NCBI GenBank assembly: GCA_050486265.1
Contig: JBJHCY010000016.1
Location: 1 to 64,000, forward strand
Reading direction: 5' to 3'
Length of the DNA stretch: 64,000 bases
Source: SLFH01 sp050486265
Lineage (GTDB): Bacteria; Planctomycetota; Phycisphaerae; Phycisphaerales; UBA1924
Each line of letters starts with the position of its first letter. Position 1 is the stretch's first letter. Under the pieces are notes generated by a model. That model ran no database searches, was not told the DNA's origin, and worked only from the letters and a program-made list of their open reading frames with translations. Below are positions 18,070 through 26,667 of the stretch, piece after piece. A program made the translations under genes and the position numbers.

Positions 18070-18780
18070 ATGGTGGTTTCGTTGCTGCGTGGCCGGTTCG
18101 GCCGCGCTGTGCTCTTGGCGGGCTTGGGCGCGTTTCTCGGGGGTTGCGCCAGCGACCTGCAGAAGCGCTACGACCTGGCGATCGATGAGAACGAAGAGCT
18201 CCGCCGGCGTGTGATCGCCAGCGACTCGGCGCGTGAATCGCTCGAGGTCGAGAGCCGCAGGCTCCGCGAGGAGAACCAGCGCCTCGACCGGACCAACACC
18301 GAGCTCTCCCAGGCGCTCCGCGAGATCTCGGGCGAGATGGAGAAGATGGGGCAGAATCGTGTGCTGGCGAGCAACCAGCCCGACCTCGGGCAGATGCCTT
18401 CGGGCGTCTCGGTCTCGACGCGGGGCACCGATGTGGTGATCGGCGTCGCGGGCGATGTGCTCTTCGCCCCGGGCCAGGCGACCATCCGAAACGAGGCCCG
18501 CGCCACGCTCGACCGTGTGGTCAGCGTGATCCGCCAGCGGTACCCCAACAACACCATCCGCGTCGAGGGCCACACCGACTCGGACCCGATCCGGCGGAGC
18601 GGTTGGAAGTCCAACGACCACCTCGGCGCCGAGCGGGCGATCACTGTGCAGCAGTACCTGATCGAGCGCGGCGTGCCGCGAGACCGCATCTACTCGGCGT
18701 CGTTCGGCCCGACCCGCCCGCGCGGGACCAAGGCCGAGAGCCGACGCGTCGAGATCGTCGTGCTCGGCCCGGGCCAGTAA
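18070..18780 (+). CDS. OmpA-family lipoprotein with coiled coil
   Basis: A 236-residue lipoprotein. The signal ends in a lipobox (LGAFLGGCAS). A heptad-rich coiled coil spans about residues 35-100 (EENQRLDRTNTELSQALREI). The C-terminal OmpA/MotB domain (about 115-235) binds peptidoglycan and has the motif IRVEGHTDSDPI followed by LGAERAITVQQYLIERGV. It should link the outer membrane to the cell wall. The start at 18070 has GGAGG about 7 bases ahead; a GTG at 18067 is possible. A strong terminator follows at 18811. Confidence 0.9.
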   Translation: MVVSLLRGRFGRAVLLAGLGAFLGGCASDLQKRYDLAIDENEELRRRVIASDSARESLEVESRRLREENQRLDRTNTELSQALREISGEMEKMGQNRVLASNQPDLGQMPSGVSVSTRGTDVVIGVAGDVLFAPGQATIRNEARATLDRVVSVIRQRYPNNTIRVEGHTDSDPIRRSGWKSNDHLGAERAITVQQYLIERGVPRDRIYSASFGPTRPRGTKAESRRVEIVVLGPGQ

Positions 18781-18810
18781 GGCGATACCGCAATCTTCAA
18801 TCCCGTAGCG

Positions 18811-18846
18811 CCGGGGCGGCTTCGAAGCCGCCCCGGTTGTCGTTTT
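18811..18846 (+). terminator. rho-independent terminator
   Basis: A perfect palindromic stem (CCGGGGCGGCTTC with GAAGCCGCCCCGG) followed by TTGTCGTTTT, 30 bases after the OmpA-family gene. Confidence 0.7.
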
Positions 18847-19027
18847 GCGCCTCTCTGTCGCTCGCTGCATCCGGGCGCGCCGGGGACCGAAAGCGTTGGC
18901 ACGGCCGGTGAGCAATCCGGTCCGGGCGTGAGCCGCGGGGCGAGTGGCCTTCCGGCTACGCCCGACTCAACCAACTCCGGACGCCGAGTATGAACGGGCG
19001 CCGGAGACGAACGCAAGGAGTTTGACC

Positions 19028-20026
19028 ATGAAGAACCGTGTCTTGACGGGTGCTGTCGCTGCGCTTGGTACTCTGATGGCCGCCGGAACAGCTTCCGCCC
19101 AATGCGCCGGCGAGCGCGTCGCGAATCAGAACGAAGCCCGCGTCACCACCGCTTCGATGACCCAGCAGTACGGGCGCAGCGCCGACGAGCGTCGGCCCAA
19201 CATCCTCGATACCGCCCGCGCCGCCGGGTCGTTCGGCACGCTGCTCGCGGCGATCGACGCCGCGGAGCTCTCGGAGGTGCTGCGGGGCGAGGGACCTTTC
19301 ACCGTGTTCGCCCCGACCGACGAGGCGTTCCGCAAGCTGCCCAGCGGCACCGTTGAGTCGCTCCTGGAGCCGGAGAACCGCGACAAGCTCGTCGCCATCC
19401 TGACTTACCATGTCGTCCCGGCGCGTGCGAAGGCCGAGACCGTCGTCGGCGCCCCGGCGCACAAGAGCGTCAACGGGCAGCGGATCATGGTCGAGTCGTC
19501 CAACGGGCGCGTCCGCGTCGGCAACGACCGCACCCGCGCGACAGTCACCGCGACGGACATCATGGCGTCCAACGGCGTGATCCATGTGATCGACACCGTG
19601 ATCCTGCCGCAGACCAACAACATCGTTGAGGTCGCGCAGGATGCCGGGTCGTTTTCGACGCTGCTGGCCGCGGCGGAGGCCGCCGGCCTTGTGAGGGTGC
19701 TCGTCGGCGATGGCCCGTACACGGTCTTCGCTCCGACCGACGAGGCGTTCCGCAAGCTGCCTTCCGGCACGGTCGAGTCGCTGCTGCAGGAAGAGAACCG
19801 CGACCGGCTCGCGTCGATCCTCAAGTATCATGTCGTCTCCGGTCGCGTCTACAGCAACGAGGCGCTCGAGGCCGGCCGGGCCGAGACGGTGCAGGGCGGC
19901 GAGATCCGCATCCGCAACCGCTACAACCGCGTCATGGTCAACGACGCCCGCGTGGTCAATGCGGACATCGAGGCGAGCAACGGCGTCATCCATGTGATCG
20001 ACACCGTCATCCTGCCCGGTAACTAA
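19028..20026 (+). CDS. secreted protein with two fasciclin (FAS1) domains
   Basis: A 332-residue exported protein. The signal peptide is at residues 1-25 (VLTGAVAALGTLMAAGTASA). Two FAS1 domains follow, at about 58-190 and 195-330. Each has the H1 motif (TVFAPTDEAFRKLPSGTVES in both copies), an H-box with YHVV, and an H2-like VIHVIDTVILP. FAS1 domains mediate adhesion to other cells or matrix. The near-identity of the two copies suggests a fairly recent duplication. An AAGGAG site lies 7 bases before the ATG, and a strong terminator follows. The next genes are an ECF sigma factor and an RskA-like anti-sigma factor, which may control it. Confidence 0.92.
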   Translation: MKNRVLTGAVAALGTLMAAGTASAQCAGERVANQNEARVTTASMTQQYGRSADERRPNILDTARAAGSFGTLLAAIDAAELSEVLRGEGPFTVFAPTDEAFRKLPSGTVESLLEPENRDKLVAILTYHVVPARAKAETVVGAPAHKSVNGQRIMVESSNGRVRVGNDRTRATVTATDIMASNGVIHVIDTVILPQTNNIVEVAQDAGSFSTLLAAAEAAGLVRVLVGDGPYTVFAPTDEAFRKLPSGTVESLLQEENRDRLASILKYHVVSGRVYSNEALEAGRAETVQGGEIRIRNRYNRVMVNDARVVNADIEASNGVIHVIDTVILPGN

Positions 20027-20055
20027 GACAAAGGCGACGCTTCCATCTCCTCTTG

Positions 20056-20090
20056 CAACCGGGCGCCTCGGGGCGCCCGGTTGATTTTTT
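20056..20090 (+). terminator. rho-independent terminator after the fasciclin gene
   Basis: A 12-base-pair perfect stem (CAACCGGGCGCC with GGCGCCCGGTTG), loop TCGG, followed by ATTTTTT. Confidence 0.88.
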
Positions 20091-20146
20091 CCGGGGGGCA
20101 TCCGAAGCGCCCGCGTCGGGCGAAAACACAAACGAGATTGACTCCG

Positions 20147-20854
20147 ATGACCTGCGTCTTCCAACCAATTGGCGTCCGTGGAAAGGCTGTGGCCGTGGTT
20201 GTCAGCCGCGTCCGGCGCTACGATGGAGCCGTGGAACGCGGGAAAGAGAACAACCCCTCGGCGGGCGTTTCTGAGGGTCGGAAGGCCCCCTCGGGGTCCG
20301 ATGCGCCGGGGATTCTGCAGCGGGTCGCTTCGGGCGAGCCCGCTGCCGTCCGTGAGTGTCTGGACCGGTTCGGGGGGTTGGTCTGGTCGCTGGCCCGGCG
20401 GCTCACGCCGACCGCTTCAGAAGCCGAAGACGCCGTCCAGGAAATCTTCATCGATGTCTGGAAGAGCTCCGGTCGGTACGACCCCTCGATCGCGTCGGAG
20501 ACCGCGTTCGTCGCCATGATCGCGCGTCGGCGGCTGATCGACCGCCAGCGCCGCGCCGGACGGCGCCCCAACGAGGAGCAGGTGCCCGAGGGCGCCGCGT
20601 CGTCTGTCTCCGCCCCCGATGACCGCGCCTCGATCTCCGACGATGTCGGCCGGGTTTCCGAGGCGTTCGACCAGCTCAGCGACGAGCAGCAGCGGGTGCT
20701 CCGCCTGTCGATCCACCAGGGGCTCTCGCACGAGAAGATCTCCAGAGCCACCGGCCTGCCCCTCGGCACAGTCAAGACCCACGCCAGGCGCGGGCTGATC
20801 AAGCTGCGCGAGCTGCTCGCCGCAACGCCAGAGGCGAACGGGGGGGCTTCATGA
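20147..20854 (+). CDS. ECF RNA polymerase sigma factor
   Basis: A sigma-70 family extracytoplasmic-function factor. Region 2 is at about residues 70-135 (LARRLTPTASEAEDAVQEIF, then FIDVWKSSGRYDP), and region 4 is at about 165-225 (LSDEQQRVLRLSIHQGLSHE with TGLPLGTVKTHARRGLIKL). The start is uncertain: the ATG at 20147 gives 235 residues, while a GTG at 20231 would give a protein nearer the usual ECF size of 190-210. The stop overlaps the ATG of the anti-sigma gene (ATGA), so the two are translationally coupled. Confidence 0.9.
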   Translation: MTCVFQPIGVRGKAVAVVVSRVRRYDGAVERGKENNPSAGVSEGRKAPSGSDAPGILQRVASGEPAAVRECLDRFGGLVWSLARRLTPTASEAEDAVQEIFIDVWKSSGRYDPSIASETAFVAMIARRRLIDRQRRAGRRPNEEQVPEGAASSVSAPDDRASISDDVGRVSEAFDQLSDEQQRVLRLSIHQGLSHEKISRATGLPLGTVKTHARRGLIKLRELLAATPEANGGAS

Positions 20855-21777
20855 GCGAGCTCTACTCCAGCCGGGGTGAAGAACTGCTGATCCAGCGGGC
20901 GCTCTTCGGCCTCGACGCCGACGAAGAAGCCGAACTCCGCAGCCTCGTCGCCGAGGGCGAGGTCGACGACGACGCCTCGCTCGAACTCGCGGCGGGCGCC
21001 GTCGCGGTGCTCTTTGCAGAGGACGAGGGACCGCTCCCCGACCACTTGCACCGGACGCTGGCGCAGAAGGCCGACCGGTTCGTCAGCACCCGCTCGCGCC
21101 GGCTGTCGGGGGGCGACGCGCCGCCGCCGCCGGGGGGCAAGAGATCGGCCCCGCCCCCAAACGAGACGAGAAGGGTTGACACCCCCCAAGCTGTCGAGCA
21201 CCCAGACATCGTCGCCCGCGTCGGCGGGCCGAGATCCGGCGGATCCGCATGGCTGCCCTGGGCGGTCGCCGCGGCGATCGCGATCGTCGCTGTGCTCGGC
21301 TGGTTCCGCCCCGCGGTCCCGCCCGAGCAGCCCCCCTTCGGCGCCACGCTCGCCGAGGCCCGCGAGGCGCTGATCCAGCGCGGCGTCGAGCCGATCGAAT
21401 GGACGCCCTGGGCGATGGGCCCCGACGCCCCGCCCGAGCTCGAAGGCGTCGAAGGCGATGTCGTCTGGGACGACCAGACCCAGACCGGCTTCATGCGCTT
21501 CGTCGGTCTGCCCGTCAACGACCCCTCCGAGCTGCAGTACCAGCTCTGGATCATCGACGCCCGCTACGGCGAGGACGCGATCAACCAGCGCGTCAGCGGC
21601 GGCGTGTTCAACGCCGCGGCACGCCACGGCAAGATCGGCGAGATCATCATCCCGATCGACCCCGCCCTCCCGATCGGCGAGGCGGCGCACTTCGCCGTCA
21701 CGATCGAACGGCCCGGCGGCGTGTGGGTGTCGGACATGTCGCGCCGCGTGGTGATCGCCCCGCCCCTGGGCGAGTGA
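20851..21777 (+). CDS. anti-sigma factor, RskA (anti-sigma-K) type
   Basis: A 308-residue single-pass membrane protein. The N-terminal ~90 residues form the likely cytoplasmic sigma-binding helices, followed by a proline-rich linker. A transmembrane helix lies at about 134-152 (WLPWAVAAAIAIVAVLGWF). The periplasmic part is an RskA domain (GFMRFVGLPVNDPSELQYQL, then AHFAVTIERPGGVWV). It should hold the ECF factor at the membrane until a signal triggers proteolysis. The gene overlaps the sigma gene by 4 bases and converges with the gene at 21807. Confidence 0.9.
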   Translation: MSELYSSRGEELLIQRALFGLDADEEAELRSLVAEGEVDDDASLELAAGAVAVLFAEDEGPLPDHLHRTLAQKADRFVSTRSRRLSGGDAPPPPGGKRSAPPPNETRRVDTPQAVEHPDIVARVGGPRSGGSAWLPWAVAAAIAIVAVLGWFRPAVPPEQPPFGATLAEAREALIQRGVEPIEWTPWAMGPDAPPELEGVEGDVVWDDQTQTGFMRFVGLPVNDPSELQYQLWIIDARYGEDAINQRVSGGVFNAAARHGKIGEIIIPIDPALPIGEAAHFAVTIERPGGVWVSDMSRRVVIAPPLGE

Positions 21778-21806
21778 CCGCAACGCAGCGTCCCGCAGAA
21801 ATCCGG

Positions 21807-22223
21807 TTACTTGCGTCTCGGGTGCTCGTACGGCGCGAGTTCGGCCGGGAGTTCCTTCAAGCCTCTGCGCTTCGCCTTCTGCACGGCGTAGTGCAGCGCG
21901 TCGTAGACGCGGGCCTTGACATTCTCGGTGATGCTGATCCCGTTGCGCTGCATCTCCGAGAGCGAAAACGCCCAGGCGTAGTACTCCTCGACGCAGCGCG
22001 GCTTGTAGGTGTGGAACCCGATCGCGTGGTGGCCGATCTCGTGGAGGAAGACCGCGGCGGACATCGGCCCGCGTGGGCGCGGCGCCTCGATCAGCCTCGA
22101 CACCGTCCCGTCGCGGTAGCTCACCTCCCAGGCGCAGCCCGACATGCTCGTGCGCCACTTGCGCACGCGGACGCGGTAGCGCGAGAGCATCTGGTGGGTC
22201 AGCGACTCGTACCGCTCGGCCAT
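21807..22223 (-). CDS. small HExxH metallopeptidase-like protein
   Basis: A 138-residue protein containing FLHEIGHHAIGFH, an HExxH zinc-binding motif. It is followed by EEYYAWAF, whose glutamate about 17 residues later could be the third ligand, as in IrrE/ImmA and related minimal metallopeptidases. No signal peptide or membrane helix is visible, so it is probably cytoplasmic. The ATG at 22223 is the simplest start; a GTG at 22319 would add a basic, proline-rich N-terminus. It lies downstream of fmt on the same strand, 134 bases away. The substrate is unknown. Confidence 0.75.
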   Translation of the reverse strand: MAERYESLTHQMLSRYRVRVRKWRTSMSGCAWEVSYRDGTVSRLIEAPRPRGPMSAAVFLHEIGHHAIGFHTYKPRCVEEYYAWAFSLSEMQRNGISITENVKARVYDALHYAVQKAKRRGLKELPAELAPYEHPRRK

Positions 22224-22357
22224 GCTCGGGCGCGGGCTCGGCGCCCGTGCGCGTGGTCGGCGGTCTGCGGGAGGGGTTGCCGGCTCGGTCGCGGTGGTGT
22301 GTTTGGCGCGGTGGGTCACGGCGATGCGCCTCGGTGGGCGGGTCGGGCGCCCGGGGC

Positions 22358-23290
22358 TCAGCGGGGCGTTCCCATGAATGTATGGCCCTCGGCCAGCCTC
22401 CGGCCCCGGGCGAAATCCCCCCACGCCATGGCCTTTTTCCCCGCCGGCTGGACCTCGATCAGCTTCAGCGTGCCTTCCCCGCAGGCGATCAGTCCCGCCG
22501 CCGCGTCGAGCAGTGTTCCGGGCGGTCCCGAGGCGGGCCGGTCCCCCGGCGAGGCCTTCAGGAGCTTGAGGGTCTGCTCCCCGTCGGAGATGCTCACGCC
22601 CGGGCGGGGGCTCAGGGCGTTGATGCGACGGCGGCAGTCGTCGGCGCTCTGCGAGAAGTCCACCCACGCGTCGTCGCGCGAAATCTTCGGAGCGTGCGTC
22701 ACCTGCGATTCGTCCTGCACCACCCGAGAGAGCGAGCCGGCCTGAAAGTCGGCGAGCGTCTGCAGGATCGGCGAAGGCCCGTCGGCGGCGAGCAGGTCGT
22801 GCAGCTCCCCGGCGGTGACATCCGGCTCGATCGGGCGGCGCGTCGAGGCGAGGACTTCGCCCGCGTCCATCTTCTCGGCGATGGTGATGACGCAGTTCCC
22901 GGTCTCGGTGTCGCCGGCGAGGATCGCCGCGTTGATCGGCGCCGCGCCGCGCCAGCGGGGCAGCAGCGAGGCGTGGAGATTGATCATGAAGACGCGGCTG
23001 TACAGCGCCCGCGCCAGTTTCTGCCCGTAGGCGATCACGACCCACGCGTCGGCGCCGGTCAGGAGCAGGCGCTCGATCGCGTCGCGCTCGCCGATGCGCT
23101 CGGGCTTGTAGAGCTCGGTATCGGGCGCGTGCGAGGCGGCCCACTGCGCGACGGGGGTGGGGGTGGTGCGCGTGCCGCGACCGGCGGGGCGGTCGGGCTG
23201 CGTGACGATCATGACCAACTCGTGCTCGCGTTGGAGCGCGTCGAGCGTGGGCAGTGCGAAGGGGCTGGAGCCGAGGAAGCCGATCTTCAT
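22358..23290 (-). CDS. fmt: methionyl-tRNA formyltransferase
   Basis: A 310-residue enzyme that formylates initiator Met-tRNA using 10-formyltetrahydrofolate. It has FLGSSPFALPTLDAL at the N-terminus, VVIAYGQKL, and the folate-binding/catalytic region INLHASLLPRWRGAAPINAA (Asn, His and the SLLP.WRG signature), then GDTETG. The C-terminal OB-like tRNA-binding domain ends the protein. It starts 13 bases after the def stop and forms a def-fmt operon, a classic bacterial pairing because deformylase removes what this enzyme adds. Confidence 0.95.
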   Translation of the reverse strand: MKIGFLGSSPFALPTLDALQREHELVMIVTQPDRPAGRGTRTTPTPVAQWAASHAPDTELYKPERIGERDAIERLLLTGADAWVVIAYGQKLARALYSRVFMINLHASLLPRWRGAAPINAAILAGDTETGNCVITIAEKMDAGEVLASTRRPIEPDVTAGELHDLLAADGPSPILQTLADFQAGSLSRVVQDESQVTHAPKISRDDAWVDFSQSADDCRRRINALSPRPGVSISDGEQTLKLLKASPGDRPASGPPGTLLDAAAGLIACGEGTLKLIEVQPAGKKAMAWGDFARGRRLAEGHTFMGTPR

Positions 23291-23302
23291 GCCGCGCGTT
23301 CC

Positions 23303-23899
23303 TCAGCCGGTCTGTTCGAGGCCCTTGACGGCCTTGCGGTTTTTGAGTTCGGCGGCCCGCGTGAAGCGGTCGATGATCAGGACGCCTTCGAGGTGGTCGA
23401 ACTCGTGCTGCACGCAGCGGGCGAGCAGGCCTTTGGTCTTGAGCGTGAATTCCCGGCCTTCCAGGTCCGTCGCGGTGACGGTGATCCTGGGGGGGCGGAG
23501 GAGCTCGCCGTTGATGTCCGGCAGGCTGAGGCAGCCCTCTTCCATGGGCTCGGGGGCGCCCTCGGCGTCGTGGATGCGGGGGTTGATGAAGACGATCGGG
23601 CCGCCCGTAGCCTCGGCGCGGCCGTCGTCGGGCTGGGGCTTGTTGCGGCCGTTTTCGCGGCTGGGGACATCGATCACGAACATCCGCCACGAGAGCCCGA
23701 CCTGCGGGGCGGCCAGTCCGATGCCCTCGGCCTCGCGCATGAGCTCGATCATCCGCTCGGCGACGGCGCGGACGCCCGGGTCGCCGGGCTCGACCTTGCG
23801 GGTCCTGGCCCGGAGGGCCGGATGGGGGTAGTTGACGATAAAGAGGGCGCCGGGGTCGGGGGCGTCATTTACATCGTTGCGGGCGGGATCGGGGGTCAT
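23303..23899 (-). CDS. def: peptide deformylase
   Basis: A 198-residue metalloenzyme that removes the formyl group from nascent proteins. All three motifs are present: GIGLAAPQVG, EGCLSLP (metal-binding Cys) and QHEFDHLEG (HExxH). There is an internal 18-residue loop (VPSRENGRNKPQPDDGR) that makes it slightly longer than E. coli Def. It is first in the def-fmt operon and divergent from the TPR gene at 24009. Confidence 0.95.
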   Translation of the reverse strand: MTPDPARNDVNDAPDPGALFIVNYPHPALRARTRKVEPGDPGVRAVAERMIELMREAEGIGLAAPQVGLSWRMFVIDVPSRENGRNKPQPDDGRAEATGGPIVFINPRIHDAEGAPEPMEEGCLSLPDINGELLRPPRITVTATDLEGREFTLKTKGLLARCVQHEFDHLEGVLIIDRFTRAAELKNRKAVKGLEQTG

Positions 23900-24008
23900 C
23901 GGCCGATCGTATGGTCAGAGCGGGCGCGGCCGCCCCGGGGTCGATAAGATCACCGGCTGGACCATCACCGATCGCTCACCGTACGCCTTGCCGGAAGGGA
24001 ACGAACCG

Positions 24009-25511
24009 TTGGCACTGTTTGGAAAGAAGAAGAGCGACGCCGCCCCGGAGACCGAGACCGAGCAGCAGGAGGCGGCGCCGAAGTTCTCCCCCGAGAAGGC
24101 CCGCCGGTTCTTCGAGCACGCCAAGACCGTGCACGAGGCGACCAACTACGAGTACGCCATGACCTCGTGGCTCAACGGGATGCGCCTCGACCCCTCCGAT
24201 ATGAACGCCCTTGAGGGCTTTTGGAAGTCGGCGACGGTCTTCATCCAAGAGGGCGGGGGCAAGCTCAGCCGCGAGACCAAGCGCAGCTTCTCTGAACGCA
24301 AGGACCCGGTGCAGAAGTTCCTCGGCGCCCTGCTCGACTGGAGCGTCGAGCAGCTCAACCCGGCCCTGGCCGTCAAGGCGGCCGAGACGGCCAGCAAGCT
24401 CCACGGCGTCGACGGGGCGGACATGGCCGAGCCGACCTACTGGATCGCCGAGCGGGCCCTGCCCCTCATCGGGCGCGACAAGAAGCCCCGCAAGGACCTG
24501 TGCGTGAAGCTGATGGAGGCCGCGGCGTCGGTGGGGGCGTACGACCTCGCGGTCCGCGCCGGCGACACGGGCGTGCGGATCGACCCGGCCGACGCCGCGC
24601 TCGCCTCGCGGATCAAGAACATGGCGGCGCAGGCGACGATGTCGTCGGGCGGGTACGACAAGACGGGCGAAGCGGGCGGCTTCCTCGCCAACATCCGCGA
24701 CGCCGCCAAGCAGCAGCAGCTCACCGACGAGGACCGCCTCGTCAAGACCGAGGACATCAAAGACCGTCTCGTGCAGACCGCCGAAGCGGAGTTCAAGGAC
24801 CGTCCGGGCGACCTGCCGACGCTCAGCAAGCTCGTCAAGGCGCTGATCGATCGCGGTCGTCCCGAGGACGAGGTCCGCGCGTACAAGCTGCTGATGAAGG
24901 CCCACGAGGATTCCGGCCAGTTCCGCTTCCGCCAGCAGGCGGGCGACATCCGCCTGCGCCAGGCCAAAAGGAAACTGGCGGACTACATCGCCGCCGCCGA
25001 GCAGAACCCCGACGACGAGCAGGCCGTCTCCAACGCCAAAAAGGCGCGCCAGAAGTTCCTCGAAATGGAGCTGCAGGAGTACCGCCTCCGCGTCGAGGCG
25101 TACCCGACGGATGTGGCGCTCAAGTTCCAGCTCGGGCGGCTCGAGTTCGAGCTGGGCAACTACGACGAAGCGATCGCGCTCTTCCAGGAGTCAAAGAACG
25201 ACCCGAAGAACCGCGTGCAGTCGCTCAGCTTCCTCGCCCGCTCGTTCCTCGCCAAGAAGTGGCTCGACGAGGCGATCCAGACCTTCCGCGCCGGCATGCA
25301 GCAGCACGGCGACCAGAGCTCCGGCCTCGGCATGGAGCTGCGCTACGGGCTCATGGAGGCCCTGGCGATCAAGGCCCGCGAAGAGAACGACCTCGAATCG
25401 GCCTCCGAAGCCGAGAAGCTCGCCAGCGCGATCGCGATCGAACAGATCGGCTTCCGCGACATCCGCGACCGACGCGAGCAGATCAAGAAGCTGGTGGCGG
25501 AGTTGAAGTAG
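24009..25511 (+). CDS. TPR-repeat protein
   Basis: A 500-residue helical protein. It starts with a Lys-rich segment (ALFGKKKSD) and contains tetratricopeptide-like pairs, for example YAMTSWLNGMRLDPSDMNAL near residue 50 and LGNYDEAIALFQESKNDPKN near residue 385. TPRs mediate protein-protein contacts. There is no signal peptide or membrane helix. I chose TTG at 24009 because GGAAGGGAA lies just upstream and the preceding frame overlaps the divergent def gene. The partner proteins and role are unknown. Confidence 0.82.
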   Translation: MALFGKKKSDAAPETETEQQEAAPKFSPEKARRFFEHAKTVHEATNYEYAMTSWLNGMRLDPSDMNALEGFWKSATVFIQEGGGKLSRETKRSFSERKDPVQKFLGALLDWSVEQLNPALAVKAAETASKLHGVDGADMAEPTYWIAERALPLIGRDKKPRKDLCVKLMEAAASVGAYDLAVRAGDTGVRIDPADAALASRIKNMAAQATMSSGGYDKTGEAGGFLANIRDAAKQQQLTDEDRLVKTEDIKDRLVQTAEAEFKDRPGDLPTLSKLVKALIDRGRPEDEVRAYKLLMKAHEDSGQFRFRQQAGDIRLRQAKRKLADYIAAAEQNPDDEQAVSNAKKARQKFLEMELQEYRLRVEAYPTDVALKFQLGRLEFELGNYDEAIALFQESKNDPKNRVQSLSFLARSFLAKKWLDEAIQTFRAGMQQHGDQSSGLGMELRYGLMEALAIKAREENDLESASEAEKLASAIAIEQIGFRDIRDRREQIKKLVAELK

Positions 25512-25915
25512 GGGAGTGGGCGCGGGGAGCCGGGCGCGGGGCACTGGGTGGGTGAAGCGTGTCTCTGAGACCCGCTCTGTGATCCGGCGAGCCCCGAAGG
25601 GGCGCAAGAATGTAGCCACGGGTGGAGTCCGACGAAGTCGGACGGAACCCGTGGAAAGCGAGTGAAAACACGCCGCCCTGAAGGGGCGGAGGAACCGAGC
25701 GCACCCGTGTTGACTGTCGAAGGGAATCAGACAGAAGCAAGTCCATCGCCCCTTCAGGGCGATGCTATGTTTTCAACGATTCCCACGGGTTGCGCTGCGC
25801 CTTTGGCTTGCTCCACCCGTGGCTACAACCCATCGCCCCTCCGGGGCGAGAAAGAACCTTCGAGATCGACCGTCCGTGCGCGTTCTGCGCACCTTTCCTC
25901 GATCGGTTGTTCACC
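25512..25915. repeat. large imperfect inverted repeat (REP/BIME-like) in a 404-base intergenic gap
   Basis: Two arms of about 100 bases, at 25591-25690 and 25746-25850, are imperfect inverted copies of each other. The most conserved part is TGTAGCCACGGGTGGAG in the left arm, exactly complementary to CTCCACCCGTGGCTACA in the right arm. Both arms also carry GCCCCGAAGGGGC-type ends, a variable middle and a CGCCCTGAAGGGGCG-type hairpin. The layout resembles REP/BIME palindromes. No transposase is encoded here and no gene lies within the gap; the kdsB start follows directly. Confidence 0.75.
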
Positions 25916-26665
25916 TTGACCAACGCCGTCGCCGTCATCCCCGCCCGCCTCGGCTCGACGCGGTTTCCGCGCAAGGTCCTCGCGTCCGAGACCGGCTCGC
26001 CGATGATCCGTCATGTGTGGGAGGCCGCGACCGCCGCCGAGCGCATCGCCCGCGTCGTCATCGCGACCGACGCCGAAGAAGTCGTCGCCGCCGCCGAAGC
26101 CTTCGGCGCCGAAGCCGTCATGACCTCGCCGGACCACCCCAACGGCACAAGCCGCATCGCCGAGACCGCTTCCAAGCTCGGCCTCGACAGCGACGCGGTC
26201 GTCGTCAATGTCCAGGGCGACGAGCCCGAGATCGAGCCCGGCGCGATCGACGCGCTCGTCGGCGCGATCACCTCAAGCCAGTGCCCCAGCGCCACCGTCG
26301 CCGGCCCGTTCGCCAACGGCGAGGATTTCGCCGATCCAAACAAGGTCAAGGTCGTCCTCAACGGGCGGGGCGAGGCGGTCTACTTCTCGCGTTCGGTCAT
26401 CCCCTTCGCCCGCAGCGGCGAATACCCCGCCGGGCACGAACCCCTCAAGCACGCCGGCCTGTACGCCTACCGGCGATGGCTGCTGGACGCCTACCTCGAC
26501 ATGGCCCCGACCGCGCTGGAATCCATCGAGCAGCTCGAACAGCTCCGCCTCGTCTACCACGGCGTGCCGATGGCGGTCGCGATCTACCAGACCCGCTCCT
26601 CGGGCATCGACACGCCCGAGCAGTACGCCGCGTTCGTGCAGCGTTTCAGGGCAAGAGGGGGCTGA
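25916..26665 (+). CDS. kdsB: 3-deoxy-manno-octulosonate (Kdo) cytidylyltransferase
   Basis: A 249-residue cytoplasmic enzyme that activates Kdo as CMP-Kdo for lipopolysaccharide core synthesis, so the host has an LPS-type outer membrane. Typical motifs are VIPARLGSTRFPRKVL (nucleotide binding), VVIATDAEEV, VNVQGDEPEIEP (the metal-binding QGDEP), and GLYAYRRWLLD. I chose TTG at 25916, which starts the protein just before the AVIPAR strand; a TTG at 25907 is equally possible. mqnD begins 3 bases after the stop. Confidence 0.92.
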   Translation: MTNAVAVIPARLGSTRFPRKVLASETGSPMIRHVWEAATAAERIARVVIATDAEEVVAAAEAFGAEAVMTSPDHPNGTSRIAETASKLGLDSDAVVVNVQGDEPEIEPGAIDALVGAITSSQCPSATVAGPFANGEDFADPNKVKVVLNGRGEAVYFSRSVIPFARSGEYPAGHEPLKHAGLYAYRRWLLDAYLDMAPTALESIEQLEQLRLVYHGVPMAVAIYQTRSSGIDTPEQYAAFVQRFRARGG

Positions 26666-26667
26666 GC

